From: Cupriavidus agavae
GTDB taxonomy: Bacteria; Pseudomonadota; Gammaproteobacteria; Burkholderiales; Burkholderiaceae
Length of the DNA: 64,000 nucleotides
Direction of reading: 5' to 3'
NCBI RefSeq assembly: GCF_004217045.1
Contig: NZ_SGXM01000014.1
Coordinates: 1 to 64,000, forward strand
Both the position numbers and the translations under genes were made by a program. Positions 14,296-23,735 of the stretch are shown here, one piece after another; positions within the stretch are counted from its first letter, which is position 1; the number at the start of each line of letters is the position of its first letter. A model generated the notes under the pieces. That model saw nothing but the letters and a program-made list of their open reading frames with translations. It was not told where the DNA came from and searched no databases.

Positions 14296-16197
14296 TCAGG
14301 CCAGCGGTCGCCACTCGCTGTCGGGCCGCACCATGCGGGCGTTACCCACGCGGCGAGTGTATCCCGCGCGGTCAAAGAACTCCAGAATCTGGATGGCGCG
14401 CTTGCGGCCGAGCCCGGACGCGTCGCGGAACGCCACCACCTCCACGCGGCCGTGCTGCCGGGCCAGCGTGCCGAACATGCGTGCCAGCGCCTCGACGGCG
14501 GCGCTGTCGTAGAACAGGTCGCGCACCACCTGGTGGACCGTGCCCTGCCGCGCCAGCTTGCGCAGCAGTTGCCGGACCTGCTCCTCGGGCGCCTGCAGCG
14601 CGGTGGCGTGGTCGCGCACCCAGGGCGGGTCGAAGCCGCCGGCTACCGTACGCGGCAGTACGCTGGCGGCGAGTGCCTGGTCTGCATCCGACATCACGAT
14701 GGTGCGGCCCGGCAGCCGCAGCCAGCCGCCCTGCCGCTCCAGCGCGCCGTCCCGCAGCAGCATGTCCAGCAGCGCCGACCAGAGCGCGTCCGGCACCGGC
14801 GCGCCGGCGAATGCCACGCGGCGCAGCGAGCCGGCGCCCATGCCGGGTTCGTCGGGCAGCCGGTCGTGGAACGCGGCGAGCGTGTCGAGCACGCGCGTGC
14901 GCTGCGCGGCCAGGAAGGCCGGCAGGATCAGGCTGTCGCCGAGCGGCACGACGCCTTCGGGCAGCACCCACTGCGCGGCGTCGATCCCGGTCAGGCGCAG
15001 CAGCCGGCCGCGCTCGATGCCGTGCGGCGCCTGTTCCAGCAGCGCCAGCAATCCCTCGCCCCCGGTCAGGCGTTCCACGGCATGGAGCCAGCCCAGCCGG
15101 GCCGGCGCGCGCCGGTGGCGCTCGGGCGCCACGTTGTCTAGCACGAGCCCGCCGCCCACGGTCTGCGTGGCCTGCGCGTTGCGCACGATGAAGCGGTCGC
15201 CGGCCAGCGCGCAGACCGGCGCGCCGAACACCAGTTGCGCCAGCGCCGAGCCGCCGGCGTCGAGCGCTTCGCCCTCGAGCAGCACCACGTTGGCCACGCG
15301 GTGCGCGGCGCCAAGGTGCACGTGCACCGGCGCCCAGTGTCCCAGGCGCGCGCCGGTGCCCGGCTGCAGCGACAGCCGCACATCGAGCCGCGTGGCGGGC
15401 GCCATCAGGGCCGGATCGACGATCCAGTCGCCGCGCCGGATCTCGCTTTTCTCGATGCCGGCCAGGTTCAGCGCGCAGCGTTGCCCGGCCACGCCCACGC
15501 TGGCCTCGCGCTGCTGCGCGTGCAGGCTGCGCACCCGCGCGGGCAGGCCGGCCGGCGCCACTTCGACGATCTCGCCCACGTTGATCTGGCCGTTCAGCAC
15601 CGTGCCGGTCACGACCGTGCCGTGGCCGGCCAGCGTGAAGACGCGGTCCACCGCCAGCCGGAAGCGTCCGGGCGCGGCGCGCGCCGGCAACTGCTGCGCG
15701 ATGTCATGGAGCCAGGCGCGCAGGTTGGCCACGCCGGCATCGTCCGGATCGGTGGCGTTCACGGCGAAGCAGGGAGCGTTGTCGTAGGGCGTGCCGGCCA
15801 GCAGCGCGCCGGTCTCCGCCTGCACGGCAGCCAGCCGGCCGGGCTCGACCCGATCCGCCTTGGTCAGCGCCACGACGGCGCGCGGCACCCCGAGCCGTGC
15901 GACGATGCCCAGGTGTTCGCGCGTCTGCGGCATGACGCCGTCGTCGGCGGCAATCACCAGCAGGGCCAGGTCGATGCCGCTGGCGCCGGCGGCCATCGTG
16001 TGGATCAGCCGCTCGTGGCCGGGCACGTCGATATAGCCCAGCACGTCGCCGTTGGGCAGCGGCGTGTAGGCATAGCCGAGCTCGATCGAGATGCCGCGCG
16101 CCTTCTCTTCCTTGAGCCGGTCGGTATCCACGCCGGTCAGCGCCCGCACCAGCGTGGTCTTGCCATGGTCGATATGGCCGGCGGTGCCAACGATCAT
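14296..16197 (-). CDS. selB: Selenocysteine-specific elongation factor SelB
   Basis: A 633-residue GTPase that carries Sec-tRNA-Sec to UGA codons by binding the SECIS hairpin. The N-terminal GTPase has the P-loop GHIDHGKT at residues 7-14, DVPGHE (G3) and TKAD (G4). Beta-barrel domains follow, and the C-terminal ~250 residues are the winged-helix array that binds SECIS RNA (ending in EFFDRAGYTRRVGNARMVRP). The length is close to E. coli SelB (614). Its ATG overlaps the selA stop in an ATGA arrangement, so the two are translationally coupled. selC follows. Confidence 0.97.
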   Translation of the reverse strand: MIVGTAGHIDHGKTTLVRALTGVDTDRLKEEKARGISIELGYAYTPLPNGDVLGYIDVPGHERLIHTMAAGASGIDLALLVIAADDGVMPQTREHLGIVARLGVPRAVVALTKADRVEPGRLAAVQAETGALLAGTPYDNAPCFAVNATDPDDAGVANLRAWLHDIAQQLPARAAPGRFRLAVDRVFTLAGHGTVVTGTVLNGQINVGEIVEVAPAGLPARVRSLHAQQREASVGVAGQRCALNLAGIEKSEIRRGDWIVDPALMAPATRLDVRLSLQPGTGARLGHWAPVHVHLGAAHRVANVVLLEGEALDAGGSALAQLVFGAPVCALAGDRFIVRNAQATQTVGGGLVLDNVAPERHRRAPARLGWLHAVERLTGGEGLLALLEQAPHGIERGRLLRLTGIDAAQWVLPEGVVPLGDSLILPAFLAAQRTRVLDTLAAFHDRLPDEPGMGAGSLRRVAFAGAPVPDALWSALLDMLLRDGALERQGGWLRLPGRTIVMSDADQALAASVLPRTVAGGFDPPWVRDHATALQAPEEQVRQLLRKLARQGTVHQVVRDLFYDSAAVEALARMFGTLARQHGRVEVVAFRDASGLGRKRAIQILEFFDRAGYTRRVGNARMVRPDSEWRPLA

Positions 16198-17654
16198 CGG
16201 CGCAGCGCCTCCGCAACGGCGGGCCACTGCGCGGCGAAGGCGGCCTCGTCCGTGGCTTCGAGGCAGCGCAGGTCCAGCCACAGCGCCTGTTCGGCCACGC
16301 GGCCGATCACGGGACGCGGCAGCGCGCGCAGCGCGGCTTCCAGTTGCTGCAGCCGGCGTCCGCTGCGCTTCTCCTGCTCGCGCGGGCCGATGACCAGCCC
16401 GTGGCTCTGCAACTGGCCGCCCGGCAACGCGCCGCTGCCGATCTGGCTGACCATCGGCACCGCTGCCACCTGCCACGCTTCGCCCAGCGCGGCCTGCACC
16501 GGGAGCAGCAGGCGTTCCGCCAGCGCCGCGATCTCGCCGGACTGGCGCGTCAGCAGCCGCAGCGTCGGCAGGGCCTGCGCCAGTGTGTCGGGGTCGCGGT
16601 AGCACTGCAGCACCGGCTCCAGTGCGGCAAGTGTGAGCTTGCCCACGCGCAGCGCGCGCTTGAGCGGGTTCCTCTTGATCTTCGCGATCAGGTCGGCGCG
16701 GCCCACGATCATGCCGGCCTGCGGGCCGCCCAGCAGCTTGTCGCCGCTGAAGGTCACGAGGTCGGCGCCGGCCTCGATCGTCTCGCGCACGGTGGTCTCG
16801 CGCGGCAGGCCCCAGCGCGTGAGGTCGCACAGCGTGCCGCTGCCGAGATCGACCACCACCGGAATGCCGTGCGGCTGGGCAATGCGGACCACCTCGGCCA
16901 CGTCCACGCTGCGCGTGAAACCGGTGATCTCGTAGTTGCTGCAGTGGACCTTCATCAGCAGGGCCGTGCGCGCCCCCACGGCGTTGGCGTAATCGTGCGG
17001 ATGCGTGCGGTTGGTGGTGCCGATCTCGACCAGCCGGGCGCCGGCCCGCTGCATGATGTCGGGGATGCGGAACGCGCCGCCGATCTCCACCAGTTCGCCG
17101 CGCGACACCACCACCTCGCGCCGCGTGGCCAGCGTGTTCAGCATCAGCAGCACGGCGGCGGCATTGTTGTTGACCACGGTGGCGGCCTCGGCGCCGGTCA
17201 GCGTGCAGAGCAGGTCGCCGATCAGGTCATCACGGTCGCCCCGGCCGCCGGTAGCGAGGTCGAATTCGAGGTTGGCTGGCGCGGTCATCGCGCGCATCAC
17301 GGCCTGCACGGCGCTGTCTGGCAGCAGCGCGCGGCCGAGGTTGGTGTGCAGCACGGTGCCGGTCAGGTTGAAGACGGCACGCAGGCGGGGCTGGTGCTCG
17401 CGGGCGAGCCGGGCGGCCAGCGCCTGCACGAGCGCGGGTTCGGCCAGCGCCTGGCGCGTCAGTTCGCCGGCGACGGCGCGTGCGCGCAGGGTATCGAGCA
17501 GGCGCCGCAGCGTGGCGGTGGCGGGCGCGCGGCCGTACTGGTCGAGCAGTGGCTGGAGCGCGGGCAGGTTCAGCAGCCGGTCGACGGACGGGATATCGGC
17601 GGGCCGGGCCGGCATCGAGACGCTATCGTTCATCGTCATCGGGCCCGTCGTCAT
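16194..17654 (-). CDS. selA: L-seryl-tRNA(Sec) selenium transferase SelA
   Basis: A PLP enzyme that converts Ser-tRNA-Sec to Sec-tRNA-Sec using selenophosphate. The 486-residue frame shows the family N-terminus (PSVDRLLNLPALQPLLDQYGR), the tRNA/PLP core with NLGRALLP and the lysine motif SGDKLLGGPQAG that forms the internal aldimine. E. coli SelA is 463 residues, so internal starts at 17639 or 17633 (MTMNDS/MNDS) are also plausible. The 5' end overlaps fdhE by 32 bases and the 3' end overlaps selB by 4, giving a tightly packed operon. No selD is in the window. Confidence 0.97.
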   Translation of the reverse strand: MTTGPMTMNDSVSMPARPADIPSVDRLLNLPALQPLLDQYGRAPATATLRRLLDTLRARAVAGELTRQALAEPALVQALAARLAREHQPRLRAVFNLTGTVLHTNLGRALLPDSAVQAVMRAMTAPANLEFDLATGGRGDRDDLIGDLLCTLTGAEAATVVNNNAAAVLLMLNTLATRREVVVSRGELVEIGGAFRIPDIMQRAGARLVEIGTTNRTHPHDYANAVGARTALLMKVHCSNYEITGFTRSVDVAEVVRIAQPHGIPVVVDLGSGTLCDLTRWGLPRETTVRETIEAGADLVTFSGDKLLGGPQAGMIVGRADLIAKIKRNPLKRALRVGKLTLAALEPVLQCYRDPDTLAQALPTLRLLTRQSGEIAALAERLLLPVQAALGEAWQVAAVPMVSQIGSGALPGGQLQSHGLVIGPREQEKRSGRRLQQLEAALRALPRPVIGRVAEQALWLDLRCLEATDEAAFAAQWPAVAEALRR

Positions 17655-18555
17655 CGGCCAGCCACAGCAGCGGGTTGCCGTTGGGCCGCCCGTAGCCGGC
17701 GGCGCCCATCATCACGTCGAGCGCCAGCGAGGCCAGGTCGTCGGCCAGCGGCTCGGCCAGCTGGTCCTTCTCCATGTAGCAGACCTTGCGGTAGTGATGG
17801 CACGGCTCGCAGGTCTCGGCCTTGAGCGCGTCGCCCTGGCCCTCCACCGCGTAGTAGGAGATGCCCTCGGTCGATTCGCAATGGCTGCACTTCACGCGCA
17901 CCATGTGCCATTCGGTGGCGCACAGGCCGCAGTGCAGGTAGCGCAGGCCCTGGTAGCGGCCGCCGATGCGCACGATGCTGGCCACGGGCGGGGTGCCGCA
18001 GACCGGGCAGACCGTGTGCACGTCGAGCATCGGAATGTCCTGCTCGCGCAGCCGGCTGGCCAGCACGGTGCGGTCCAGCTGCAGCGCGGCCATCAGGAAC
18101 GGGGCGAGCGTGGCATCGACATCGGCCTCGCCGTCGGCGCCCGGCAGGCCAAGCAGCGCCTGCAACTGCGCGTGGCGGGCTTCGGCGGACATGGCCCGGA
18201 GCTTCCCGACCGGCGCCGCCAGTTCGGGCTGGTCGGCCAGCCGGGCGAACAGCGCGTCGGCACCGTGCAGCGTCAGGTCGGGCGCGGCCAGCAGCGGCAT
18301 GCAGTGCTCGGCGGCGCGCTCGATATCGGCGGGGGAGGGCGGGGGAACGTCGTGCGTGGCGGCGAGTGCGTGCTGGGCGTCGGCCACGTGGGCCATCAGC
18401 AGCAGGTAGGCGCCGATCGGGCTGGCCGGTGCCAGTTGCCGCAGCCGCGCGGCCCGGGCGGCGAAGAGCTCGCCGCGCTCGGGCAGGCGCACGCGCGCGA
18501 TGGCAACGTGGTCGTTCGATTCGATTTCCGCCGGCTCCAGAATGCGCTGCACCAT
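17623..18555 (-). CDS. fdhE: Formate dehydrogenase accessory protein FdhE
   Basis: A 310-residue cytoplasmic protein needed for activity of respiratory formate dehydrogenases, not a structural subunit. It has four CxxC pairs in the C-terminal half (CPVC, CGLC, CSHC, CEPC) that form the rubredoxin-like iron-binding module of FdhE. The start has AAGGA about 8 bases upstream. It sits 43 bases after fdoI and overlaps selA by 32 bases, joining enzyme and Sec-synthesis genes in one unit. Confidence 0.95.
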   Translation of the reverse strand: MVQRILEPAEIESNDHVAIARVRLPERGELFAARAARLRQLAPASPIGAYLLLMAHVADAQHALAATHDVPPPSPADIERAAEHCMPLLAAPDLTLHGADALFARLADQPELAAPVGKLRAMSAEARHAQLQALLGLPGADGEADVDATLAPFLMAALQLDRTVLASRLREQDIPMLDVHTVCPVCGTPPVASIVRIGGRYQGLRYLHCGLCATEWHMVRVKCSHCESTEGISYYAVEGQGDALKAETCEPCHHYRKVCYMEKDQLAEPLADDLASLALDVMMGAAGYGRPNGNPLLWLADDDGPDDDER

Positions 18556-18598
18556 CGTATCGTCCTTTGGCGAGCGCCCCGGTCAGCCGGCGGCGCCG

Positions 18599-19243
18599 CT
18601 ATTTGTCGCCCGGCCGGAAGTTCTCGCGGAACCAGGCGCGGTGATGTTTCCACGCCCAGCCCGGCGTCACGGTGCCGCGCGTCATGGCCTGCACCGATCC
18701 CTTGACCCAGACCGCCGCATAGATGTGCACGATGATGCCGCAAATCAGCAGGAATGCGCAAACGGCATGCACCACCGACGCCAGCCGGATGGCCCAGATC
18801 GGGAACAGGAACGCGAAGTAGGCGCGCCACATGACGATGCCGCTGGCCAGCAGCAGCACCAGGCACGCCACCATCACGAAGAACAGCAGCTTCTGGCCGG
18901 CGTTGTAGCGGCCCACCTCGGGCACGTTCTCCTCGCGGTTGGCCAGCACCTCGCGGCCGTGGCGCAGCCATTCGCGGTCGCTCCAGGTCATCAGGTTGTG
19001 ATGCCAGAACTTCACGGCCAGGATGGCGAACGCCACGAACATCACCACGCCGATGAACGGGTGCAGGATGCGCGTCCAGGTGCCGCCGCCGAACAGGTTG
19101 CTGAGCCAGTACATCGACGGATGGAACAGCGCCAGCCCCGAGAGCGCCAGCAGCACGAATGTCAGCGCCACGAGCCAGTGGTTGGTGCGCTCGCCGGCCG
19201 TGTAGCGGCGGATGAACGCTTCGCGTTGCTTATCGATTCTCAT
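18599..19243 (-). CDS. fdoI: Formate dehydrogenase cytochrome b556 (gamma) subunit
   Basis: A 214-residue integral membrane diheme cytochrome b that takes electrons from the beta subunit to quinone. Four membrane helices are visible (~20-40, ~60-80, ~115-135, ~150-170) with candidate heme histidines in GERTNHW, RILHPFIG, FWHHNLM and VHAVCAF/GIIVHIY. Length matches FdnI/FdoI (211-217). Its start overlaps the fdoH end by 14 bases and has a GGAGG site within fdoH. Confidence 0.95.
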   Translation of the reverse strand: MRIDKQREAFIRRYTAGERTNHWLVALTFVLLALSGLALFHPSMYWLSNLFGGGTWTRILHPFIGVVMFVAFAILAVKFWHHNLMTWSDREWLRHGREVLANREENVPEVGRYNAGQKLLFFVMVACLVLLLASGIVMWRAYFAFLFPIWAIRLASVVHAVCAFLLICGIIVHIYAAVWVKGSVQAMTRGTVTPGWAWKHHRAWFRENFRPGDK

Positions 19244-20207
19244 CGCGGACCTCCTCCTCGGGTGGCACGATTTCGTCGGGGGTACCGCGCGGCTTGGGAC
19301 TGTCGCGCCCGCTGCGCACGATCTCGTCCTCGGCGGCCGCCTCGTCCTCCGGCCCGGTCTCGTTCGGTCCCACGCGGATGTAGTGGAAGAAGCCGGCCAG
19401 CGCCGCCAGCGCCATGCCGGCCACGGCCAGTGGCTTGGCCATGCCCTTCCACAGGCTCACCAGCGGGCTGATGTGCGGGTCCGCGGGCAGGTGGTTGTAC
19501 AGCGTGGGATCGTCCGCGTGATGCAGCACGTACATCACGTGCGTGCCGCCCACGCCGGGCGGGTCGTAGAGCCCGGCGTGGGCGAACCCGCGCTCCTTGA
19601 GGTCCACCACGCGTTCCTCGGCGTGCGCGATCATGTCGGTCTTGGTGCCGAAGACGATGGCGCCGGTCGGGCAGGTCTTCACGCAGGCCGGCTCCTGTCC
19701 CACGGCCACGCGGTCAGAGCACAGCGTGCACTTGTACGCCTTGTGGTCGGTCTTCGAGATGCGCGGGATGTTGAACGGGCACCCGGTGATGCAGTAGCCG
19801 CACCCGATGCAGTTTTCCTCGTGGAAATCGACGATGCCGTTGGCGTACTGCACGATGGCGCCCGGCGCCGGGCAAGCCTTGAGGCAGCCGGGGTCTTCGC
19901 AATGCATGCAGCCGTCCTTGCGGATCAGCCATTCCAGGTTGCCGTTCGGGTTCTCGTACTCGGCAAACCGCATCAGGGTCCAGGTGTGCTCGTCGAGGTC
20001 AGCCGGGTTGTCATAGACGCCCACGTTGACGCCCACGTCGCCACGCAGGTCGTTCCACTCCATGCAGGCGGCCTGGCAGGCCTTGCAGCCGATGCACTTG
20101 GTGGTGTCGATCAGCTTGGCCACGCTGCCCGTGACCGGCTGGCGCACGTTGGGCGTCTGCGTGGTGGTGGCCGACTGCCGGACGATATCGAGTGACTGTA
20201 GTGCCAT
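19230..20207 (-). CDS. fdoH: Formate dehydrogenase iron-sulfur (beta) subunit
   Basis: A 325-residue protein with four ferredoxin-type [4Fe-4S] cysteine sets (CIGCKACQAAC, CMHCEDPGCLKAC, CIGCGYCITGC, CTLCSDR/CVKTC). They transfer electrons from the selenoprotein alpha subunit to the heme subunit. A single C-terminal membrane anchor (~265-285) is followed by an acidic tail longer than in E. coli FdnH. Its AGGGAG ribosome site overlaps the fdoG stop codon, so translation is coupled. Confidence 0.96.
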   Translation of the reverse strand: MALQSLDIVRQSATTTQTPNVRQPVTGSVAKLIDTTKCIGCKACQAACMEWNDLRGDVGVNVGVYDNPADLDEHTWTLMRFAEYENPNGNLEWLIRKDGCMHCEDPGCLKACPAPGAIVQYANGIVDFHEENCIGCGYCITGCPFNIPRISKTDHKAYKCTLCSDRVAVGQEPACVKTCPTGAIVFGTKTDMIAHAEERVVDLKERGFAHAGLYDPPGVGGTHVMYVLHHADDPTLYNHLPADPHISPLVSLWKGMAKPLAVAGMALAALAGFFHYIRVGPNETGPEDEAAAEDEIVRSGRDSPKPRGTPDEIVPPEEEVRDENR

Positions 20208-20217
20208 GGTCCGCTCC

Positions 20218-23200
20218 CTATGCCCGTTCCACCTTCACCATGAACGACTTGAACTCCGGCGTCTGCGTATTGCCGTCGCCCACGTATGGCGTCAGTGTGT
20301 TGGCCAGGAACCCTGGCTTGGCGATGCCGGTGAAGCCCCAGTGCAGCGGAATGCCCACCATGTGCACCACCTTCCCGTCGATCCTGAATGGCTTGATCCG
20401 CTTGGTGACCAGCGCCACGGCCTTGATGTAGCCGCGCGTGGAGGTCACGCGCACGCGATCTCCGCCCTTCACCCCCACCTGCCTGGCCAGCTCCTCGCCA
20501 ATTTCCACGAACTGTTCCGGCTGCAGGATCGCGTTGATGCGCGCGTGCTTGGTCCAGTAGTGGAAGTGCTCGGTCAGCCGGTAGGTGGTGGCGATCACCG
20601 GATAGGCGTCGGCCTTGCCGAACTGCGCCCAGTCGTTCTTGAACACGCGCGCCGCGGGGTTGCTGACCGCCTGCGGCGACTTGTTGTTGAGCAGGTTGTA
20701 GCCGAGCGGGTTCTCGAACGGCTCGTAGTGCTCGGGGAACGGCCCCTCCACCAGGTTCTGCCGCGCGAAGAAGCGGCCTACGCCCTCGGCCTGCATGATG
20801 AACGGGCCCATGCCCTTGGCCGGGTCCTCGTCGAGCTTGAAGTCGGGCGTGTCGAAGCCGGTCCAGCTCTTGCCGTTCCAGGCGATCAGCTTGCGCGCCG
20901 GGTTGAACGGCTTGCCTTCGGGGTCGCACGAGGCCCGGTTGTAGAGCACGCGCCGGTTGGCCGGCCACGACCACGCCCAGTTCAGCGTCTGGCCGATGTT
21001 GGTCGGGTCGCTGTTGTCGCGCTTGGCCATCTGGTTGCCGGCCTGCGTCCACGATCCACAGTAGACCCAGCAGCCGCTGATGGTGCTGCCATCCGCCTGC
21101 AGTTCGCCAAAGCTGTTCAGTTGCTCGCCGGCCTTGCGCACCACCTTGGTGGCGTCCTTGGGGTCGACCAGGTCCGTCAGCGCGCGGCCGGATAGTTCTT
21201 TCGCCAATTCCTCAGGCGTCGGGGACGCTGGCAGCGCATAAGGCCACCACAGGTTGACGATCGGATCCGGATACTTGCCGCCGTCCTTCACGTACATCTG
21301 GCGGATCTTCAGGAACAGCTCGGCCATGATCTCGATGTCCGAGCGCGCCTCGGCGGGCGGATCGGCGCCCTGCCAGTGCCATTGCAGCCAGCGCGACGAA
21401 TTGACCAGCGAGCCGTTCTCCTCGGCAAAGCAGGTGGTGGGCAGCCGGAAGACCTCGGTCTGGATGGTCTTCGGGTCCACGTCGTTCGACTCGCCCGCGT
21501 TGCGCCAGAACTCCGAGGTCTCGGTGGCCAGCGGGTCCATCACCACCAGGAACTTCAGCTTGCTCAGCCCCGCCATCAGCTTGGCCTTGTTCGGCGCGGC
21601 CGCCAGCGGGTTGAAGCCCTGCGCGATGTAGCCGGTCATGCGCCCGGCGTGCATCAGCTCGAAGACCTGCAGCAGGTCGTACGGCTTGTCCAGCTTGGGC
21701 AGGTAGTCGAACGCCCAGTTGTTCTCCACCGTGGCCGCTTCGCCCCACCACGCCTTCATCAGGCTGACGTGGAACTTCTCGACGTTCTGCCAGTAGCTGA
21801 GCTGGTTGGGCCGCAGCGGCTTGAAGGCGCGCGCCTCGATGTACTTGCGGTAGTCCTGCTCGCTCTCGCCGGGCAGCGTCAGGTAGCCGGGCAACAGGTT
21901 CGACATCAGCCCGATATCGGTCAGCCCCTGGATATTGGAGTGCCCGCGCAGCGCGTTCATGCCGCCGCCCGATACGCCGATGTTGCCCAGCAGCAACTGC
22001 ACCATGGCGCCGGTGCGGATCATCTGCGAGCCGATCGAGTGCTGTGTCCAGCCCAGCGCGTACATCATCGTCATGGCGCGGTCGGCGGTGGCCGTGCTGG
22101 CCATCATCTCGCAGACCTTCAGGAATTTGTCCTGCGGGGTGCCGCAGACGCGCTCCACCATCTCGGGCGTGTACCGCGCATAGTGCTGCTTCATGAGGTT
22201 GTAGACGCAACGCGGGTGCTGCAGCGTGGCGTCGGCCTTCACGTAGCCGTCGTCGCCGATCTCGTAGTCCCAGCTCGCCTTGTCGTAGTAGCGGCGTTCC
22301 GGGTCGTAGCCCGAGAACAGCCCGTTCTCGAACTTGAAATCCTCGCGCACGATGAACGTGAAGTCCGTGTAGTTCTTCACGTAGGTGTGCTGGATCTTGT
22401 CCTGTTCGAGCAGCCAGCGGATCACGCCGCCCAGGAACACCACGTCGGTGCCGGTGCGGATCTGCACGTAGAGGTCTGCCACCGAGGCCGAGCGCGTGAA
22501 GCGCGGGTCCACCACGATCAGACGTGCTTTATTGTGCGCTTTTGCCTCGGTCACCCATTTGAAACCGCACGGGTGGGCCTCGGCCGCATTGCCGCCCATG
22601 ATCAGGATCACGTCCGCGTTCTTGATGTCGACCCAATGGTTCGTCATCGCTCCACGGCCAAACGTCGGGGCAAGACCTGCCACCGTCGGGCCATGTCAGA
22701 CACGTGCCTGGTTGTCGAACCCCAGCATGCCAAGACTGCGGATCGTCTTGTGCGTGATATATCCGGTTTCATTGCTGCTGGCCGACGCCGCCAGCATGCC
22801 CGTGGTCAGCCAGCGGTTGACCGTCTGGCCCTTGTCGTTCTTTTCGACGAAGTTGGCGTCGCGGTCGGCCTTCATCAGCCTGGCGATGCGGTCGATGGCG
22901 TCTTCCCAGGTGATGCGCTGCCACTTGTCCGAACCCGGCGCGCGGTACTCGGGGTACTGCAGCCGGTTGGGGCTGTGGATGAAGTCGATCAGCCCCGCGC
23001 CCTTGGGGCAGAGCGTGCCGCGGTTCACCGGGTGGTCGGGGTCGCCCTCGATATGGATGATGCTGGCCTTGGCGTTCTTGGCCTTGTCGCCAAGGCTGTA
23101 CATCAGCACGCCACACGCCACCGAGCAGTAGGGGCAGGTATTGCGGGTTTCCGTGGTGCGCGCCAGCTTGTAGGCACGTACCTCGGCCAGCGCCACATCG

Positions 23201-23286
23201 GGCGCGAACCCGATCAGCGCCAGGCTGGAGCCCGCCAGCGACGCGCCTGAAAACTTCAGGAACTGTCGGCGGTTCATCGTAACCAT
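20218..23286 (-). CDS. fdoG: Selenocysteine formate dehydrogenase alpha subunit (in-frame UGA)
   Basis: The catalytic Mo/W-bis-MGD subunit, oxidising formate to CO2 on the periplasmic side. Translated through the TGA at 22696-22698 it is 1022 residues, near the 1015-1016 of E. coli FdnG/FdoG. The context GFDNQARV-U-HGPTVAGLAPTFGRG matches the family exactly at the Sec position (~residue 197). It has a Tat signal (NRRQFLKFSG) and an N-terminal [4Fe-4S] motif (CPYCSVACG...CPKG). The start at 23286 follows a strong AAGGAGGTG. A SECIS hairpin lies directly after the UGA. Automated annotation would tend to split this into 196- and 821-residue pieces. Confidence 0.97.
22653..22695 (-). promoter_or_regulatory. 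Bacterial SECIS element of fdoG
   Basis: It begins right after the UGA on the minus strand. The lower stem is CATGGCC with GGCCGTG (7 bp with one G-U). A middle stem CGACG/CGACG has a central A-A mismatch. The apical stem GGCA/TGCC closes a GGTCT loop, the conserved SelB-recognised loop in E. coli fdhF/fdnG. Confidence 0.85.
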
Positions 23287-23735
23287 GGGGACACCTCCTT
23301 GTACCGGATCATGGTCCGGTCAATGGGGATTCTTGCGACGTTCTGCCTGGTGTGGGGGACAGTCAGAGGAGTATAGGCAATAGTGGCGTTTTCGCTATGT
23401 GCAGCGCGGCGAGCAGGTGGAGCCGAGTGTTTTGGACGGGCGTTCTACAGCTGAACGTCGCGTCGATGCGGCTTCTTCAAGAAAGTGATCGCTAACATCT
23501 GGAAGGTGTCGCGATCGTGTACCGGCTTTGTCACAAAAAGATGACAAAACGGTCATCTGTCAATGCCCCCGAGGGGGGTTATCCGACTCACATCGCCTGC
23601 GTGACACTCCACGCCGACTGCCATTGACGTGTCACGCCATGGCAGATTGCGCGCGCCTATATCAAACACGGGAGCCAGGGGTCGGCTACTCCGGCGCGCG
23701 CCACGAAAATCCAACCTTAGAAGAGACAAACCGGG
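23287..23735. other. Intergenic region between divergent fdoG and lipoprotein genes
   Basis: About 450 bases. On the minus strand, TATACT at 23370-23375 (84 bases before the fdoG ATG) is a possible -10 box. On the lipoprotein side there is a 9-bp inverted repeat at 23599-23637 and a G/C palindrome near 23565. No gene seen. Confidence 0.45.
23599..23637. repeat. 9-bp perfect inverted repeat upstream of lipoprotein gene
   Basis: Arms gcgtgacac (23599-23607) and gtgtcacgc (23629-23637) with a 21-base spacer, about 100 bases before the ATG at 23736. The two-helical-turn spacing between arm centres fits a dimeric or tetrameric regulator site. Confidence 0.5.

Noticed and set aside
20218..22683. 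fdoG read as a nonsense mutant or two genes
   Set aside because: The UGA lies at the invariant Sec position, is followed by a SECIS hairpin, and sel genes and tRNA-Sec are beside it.
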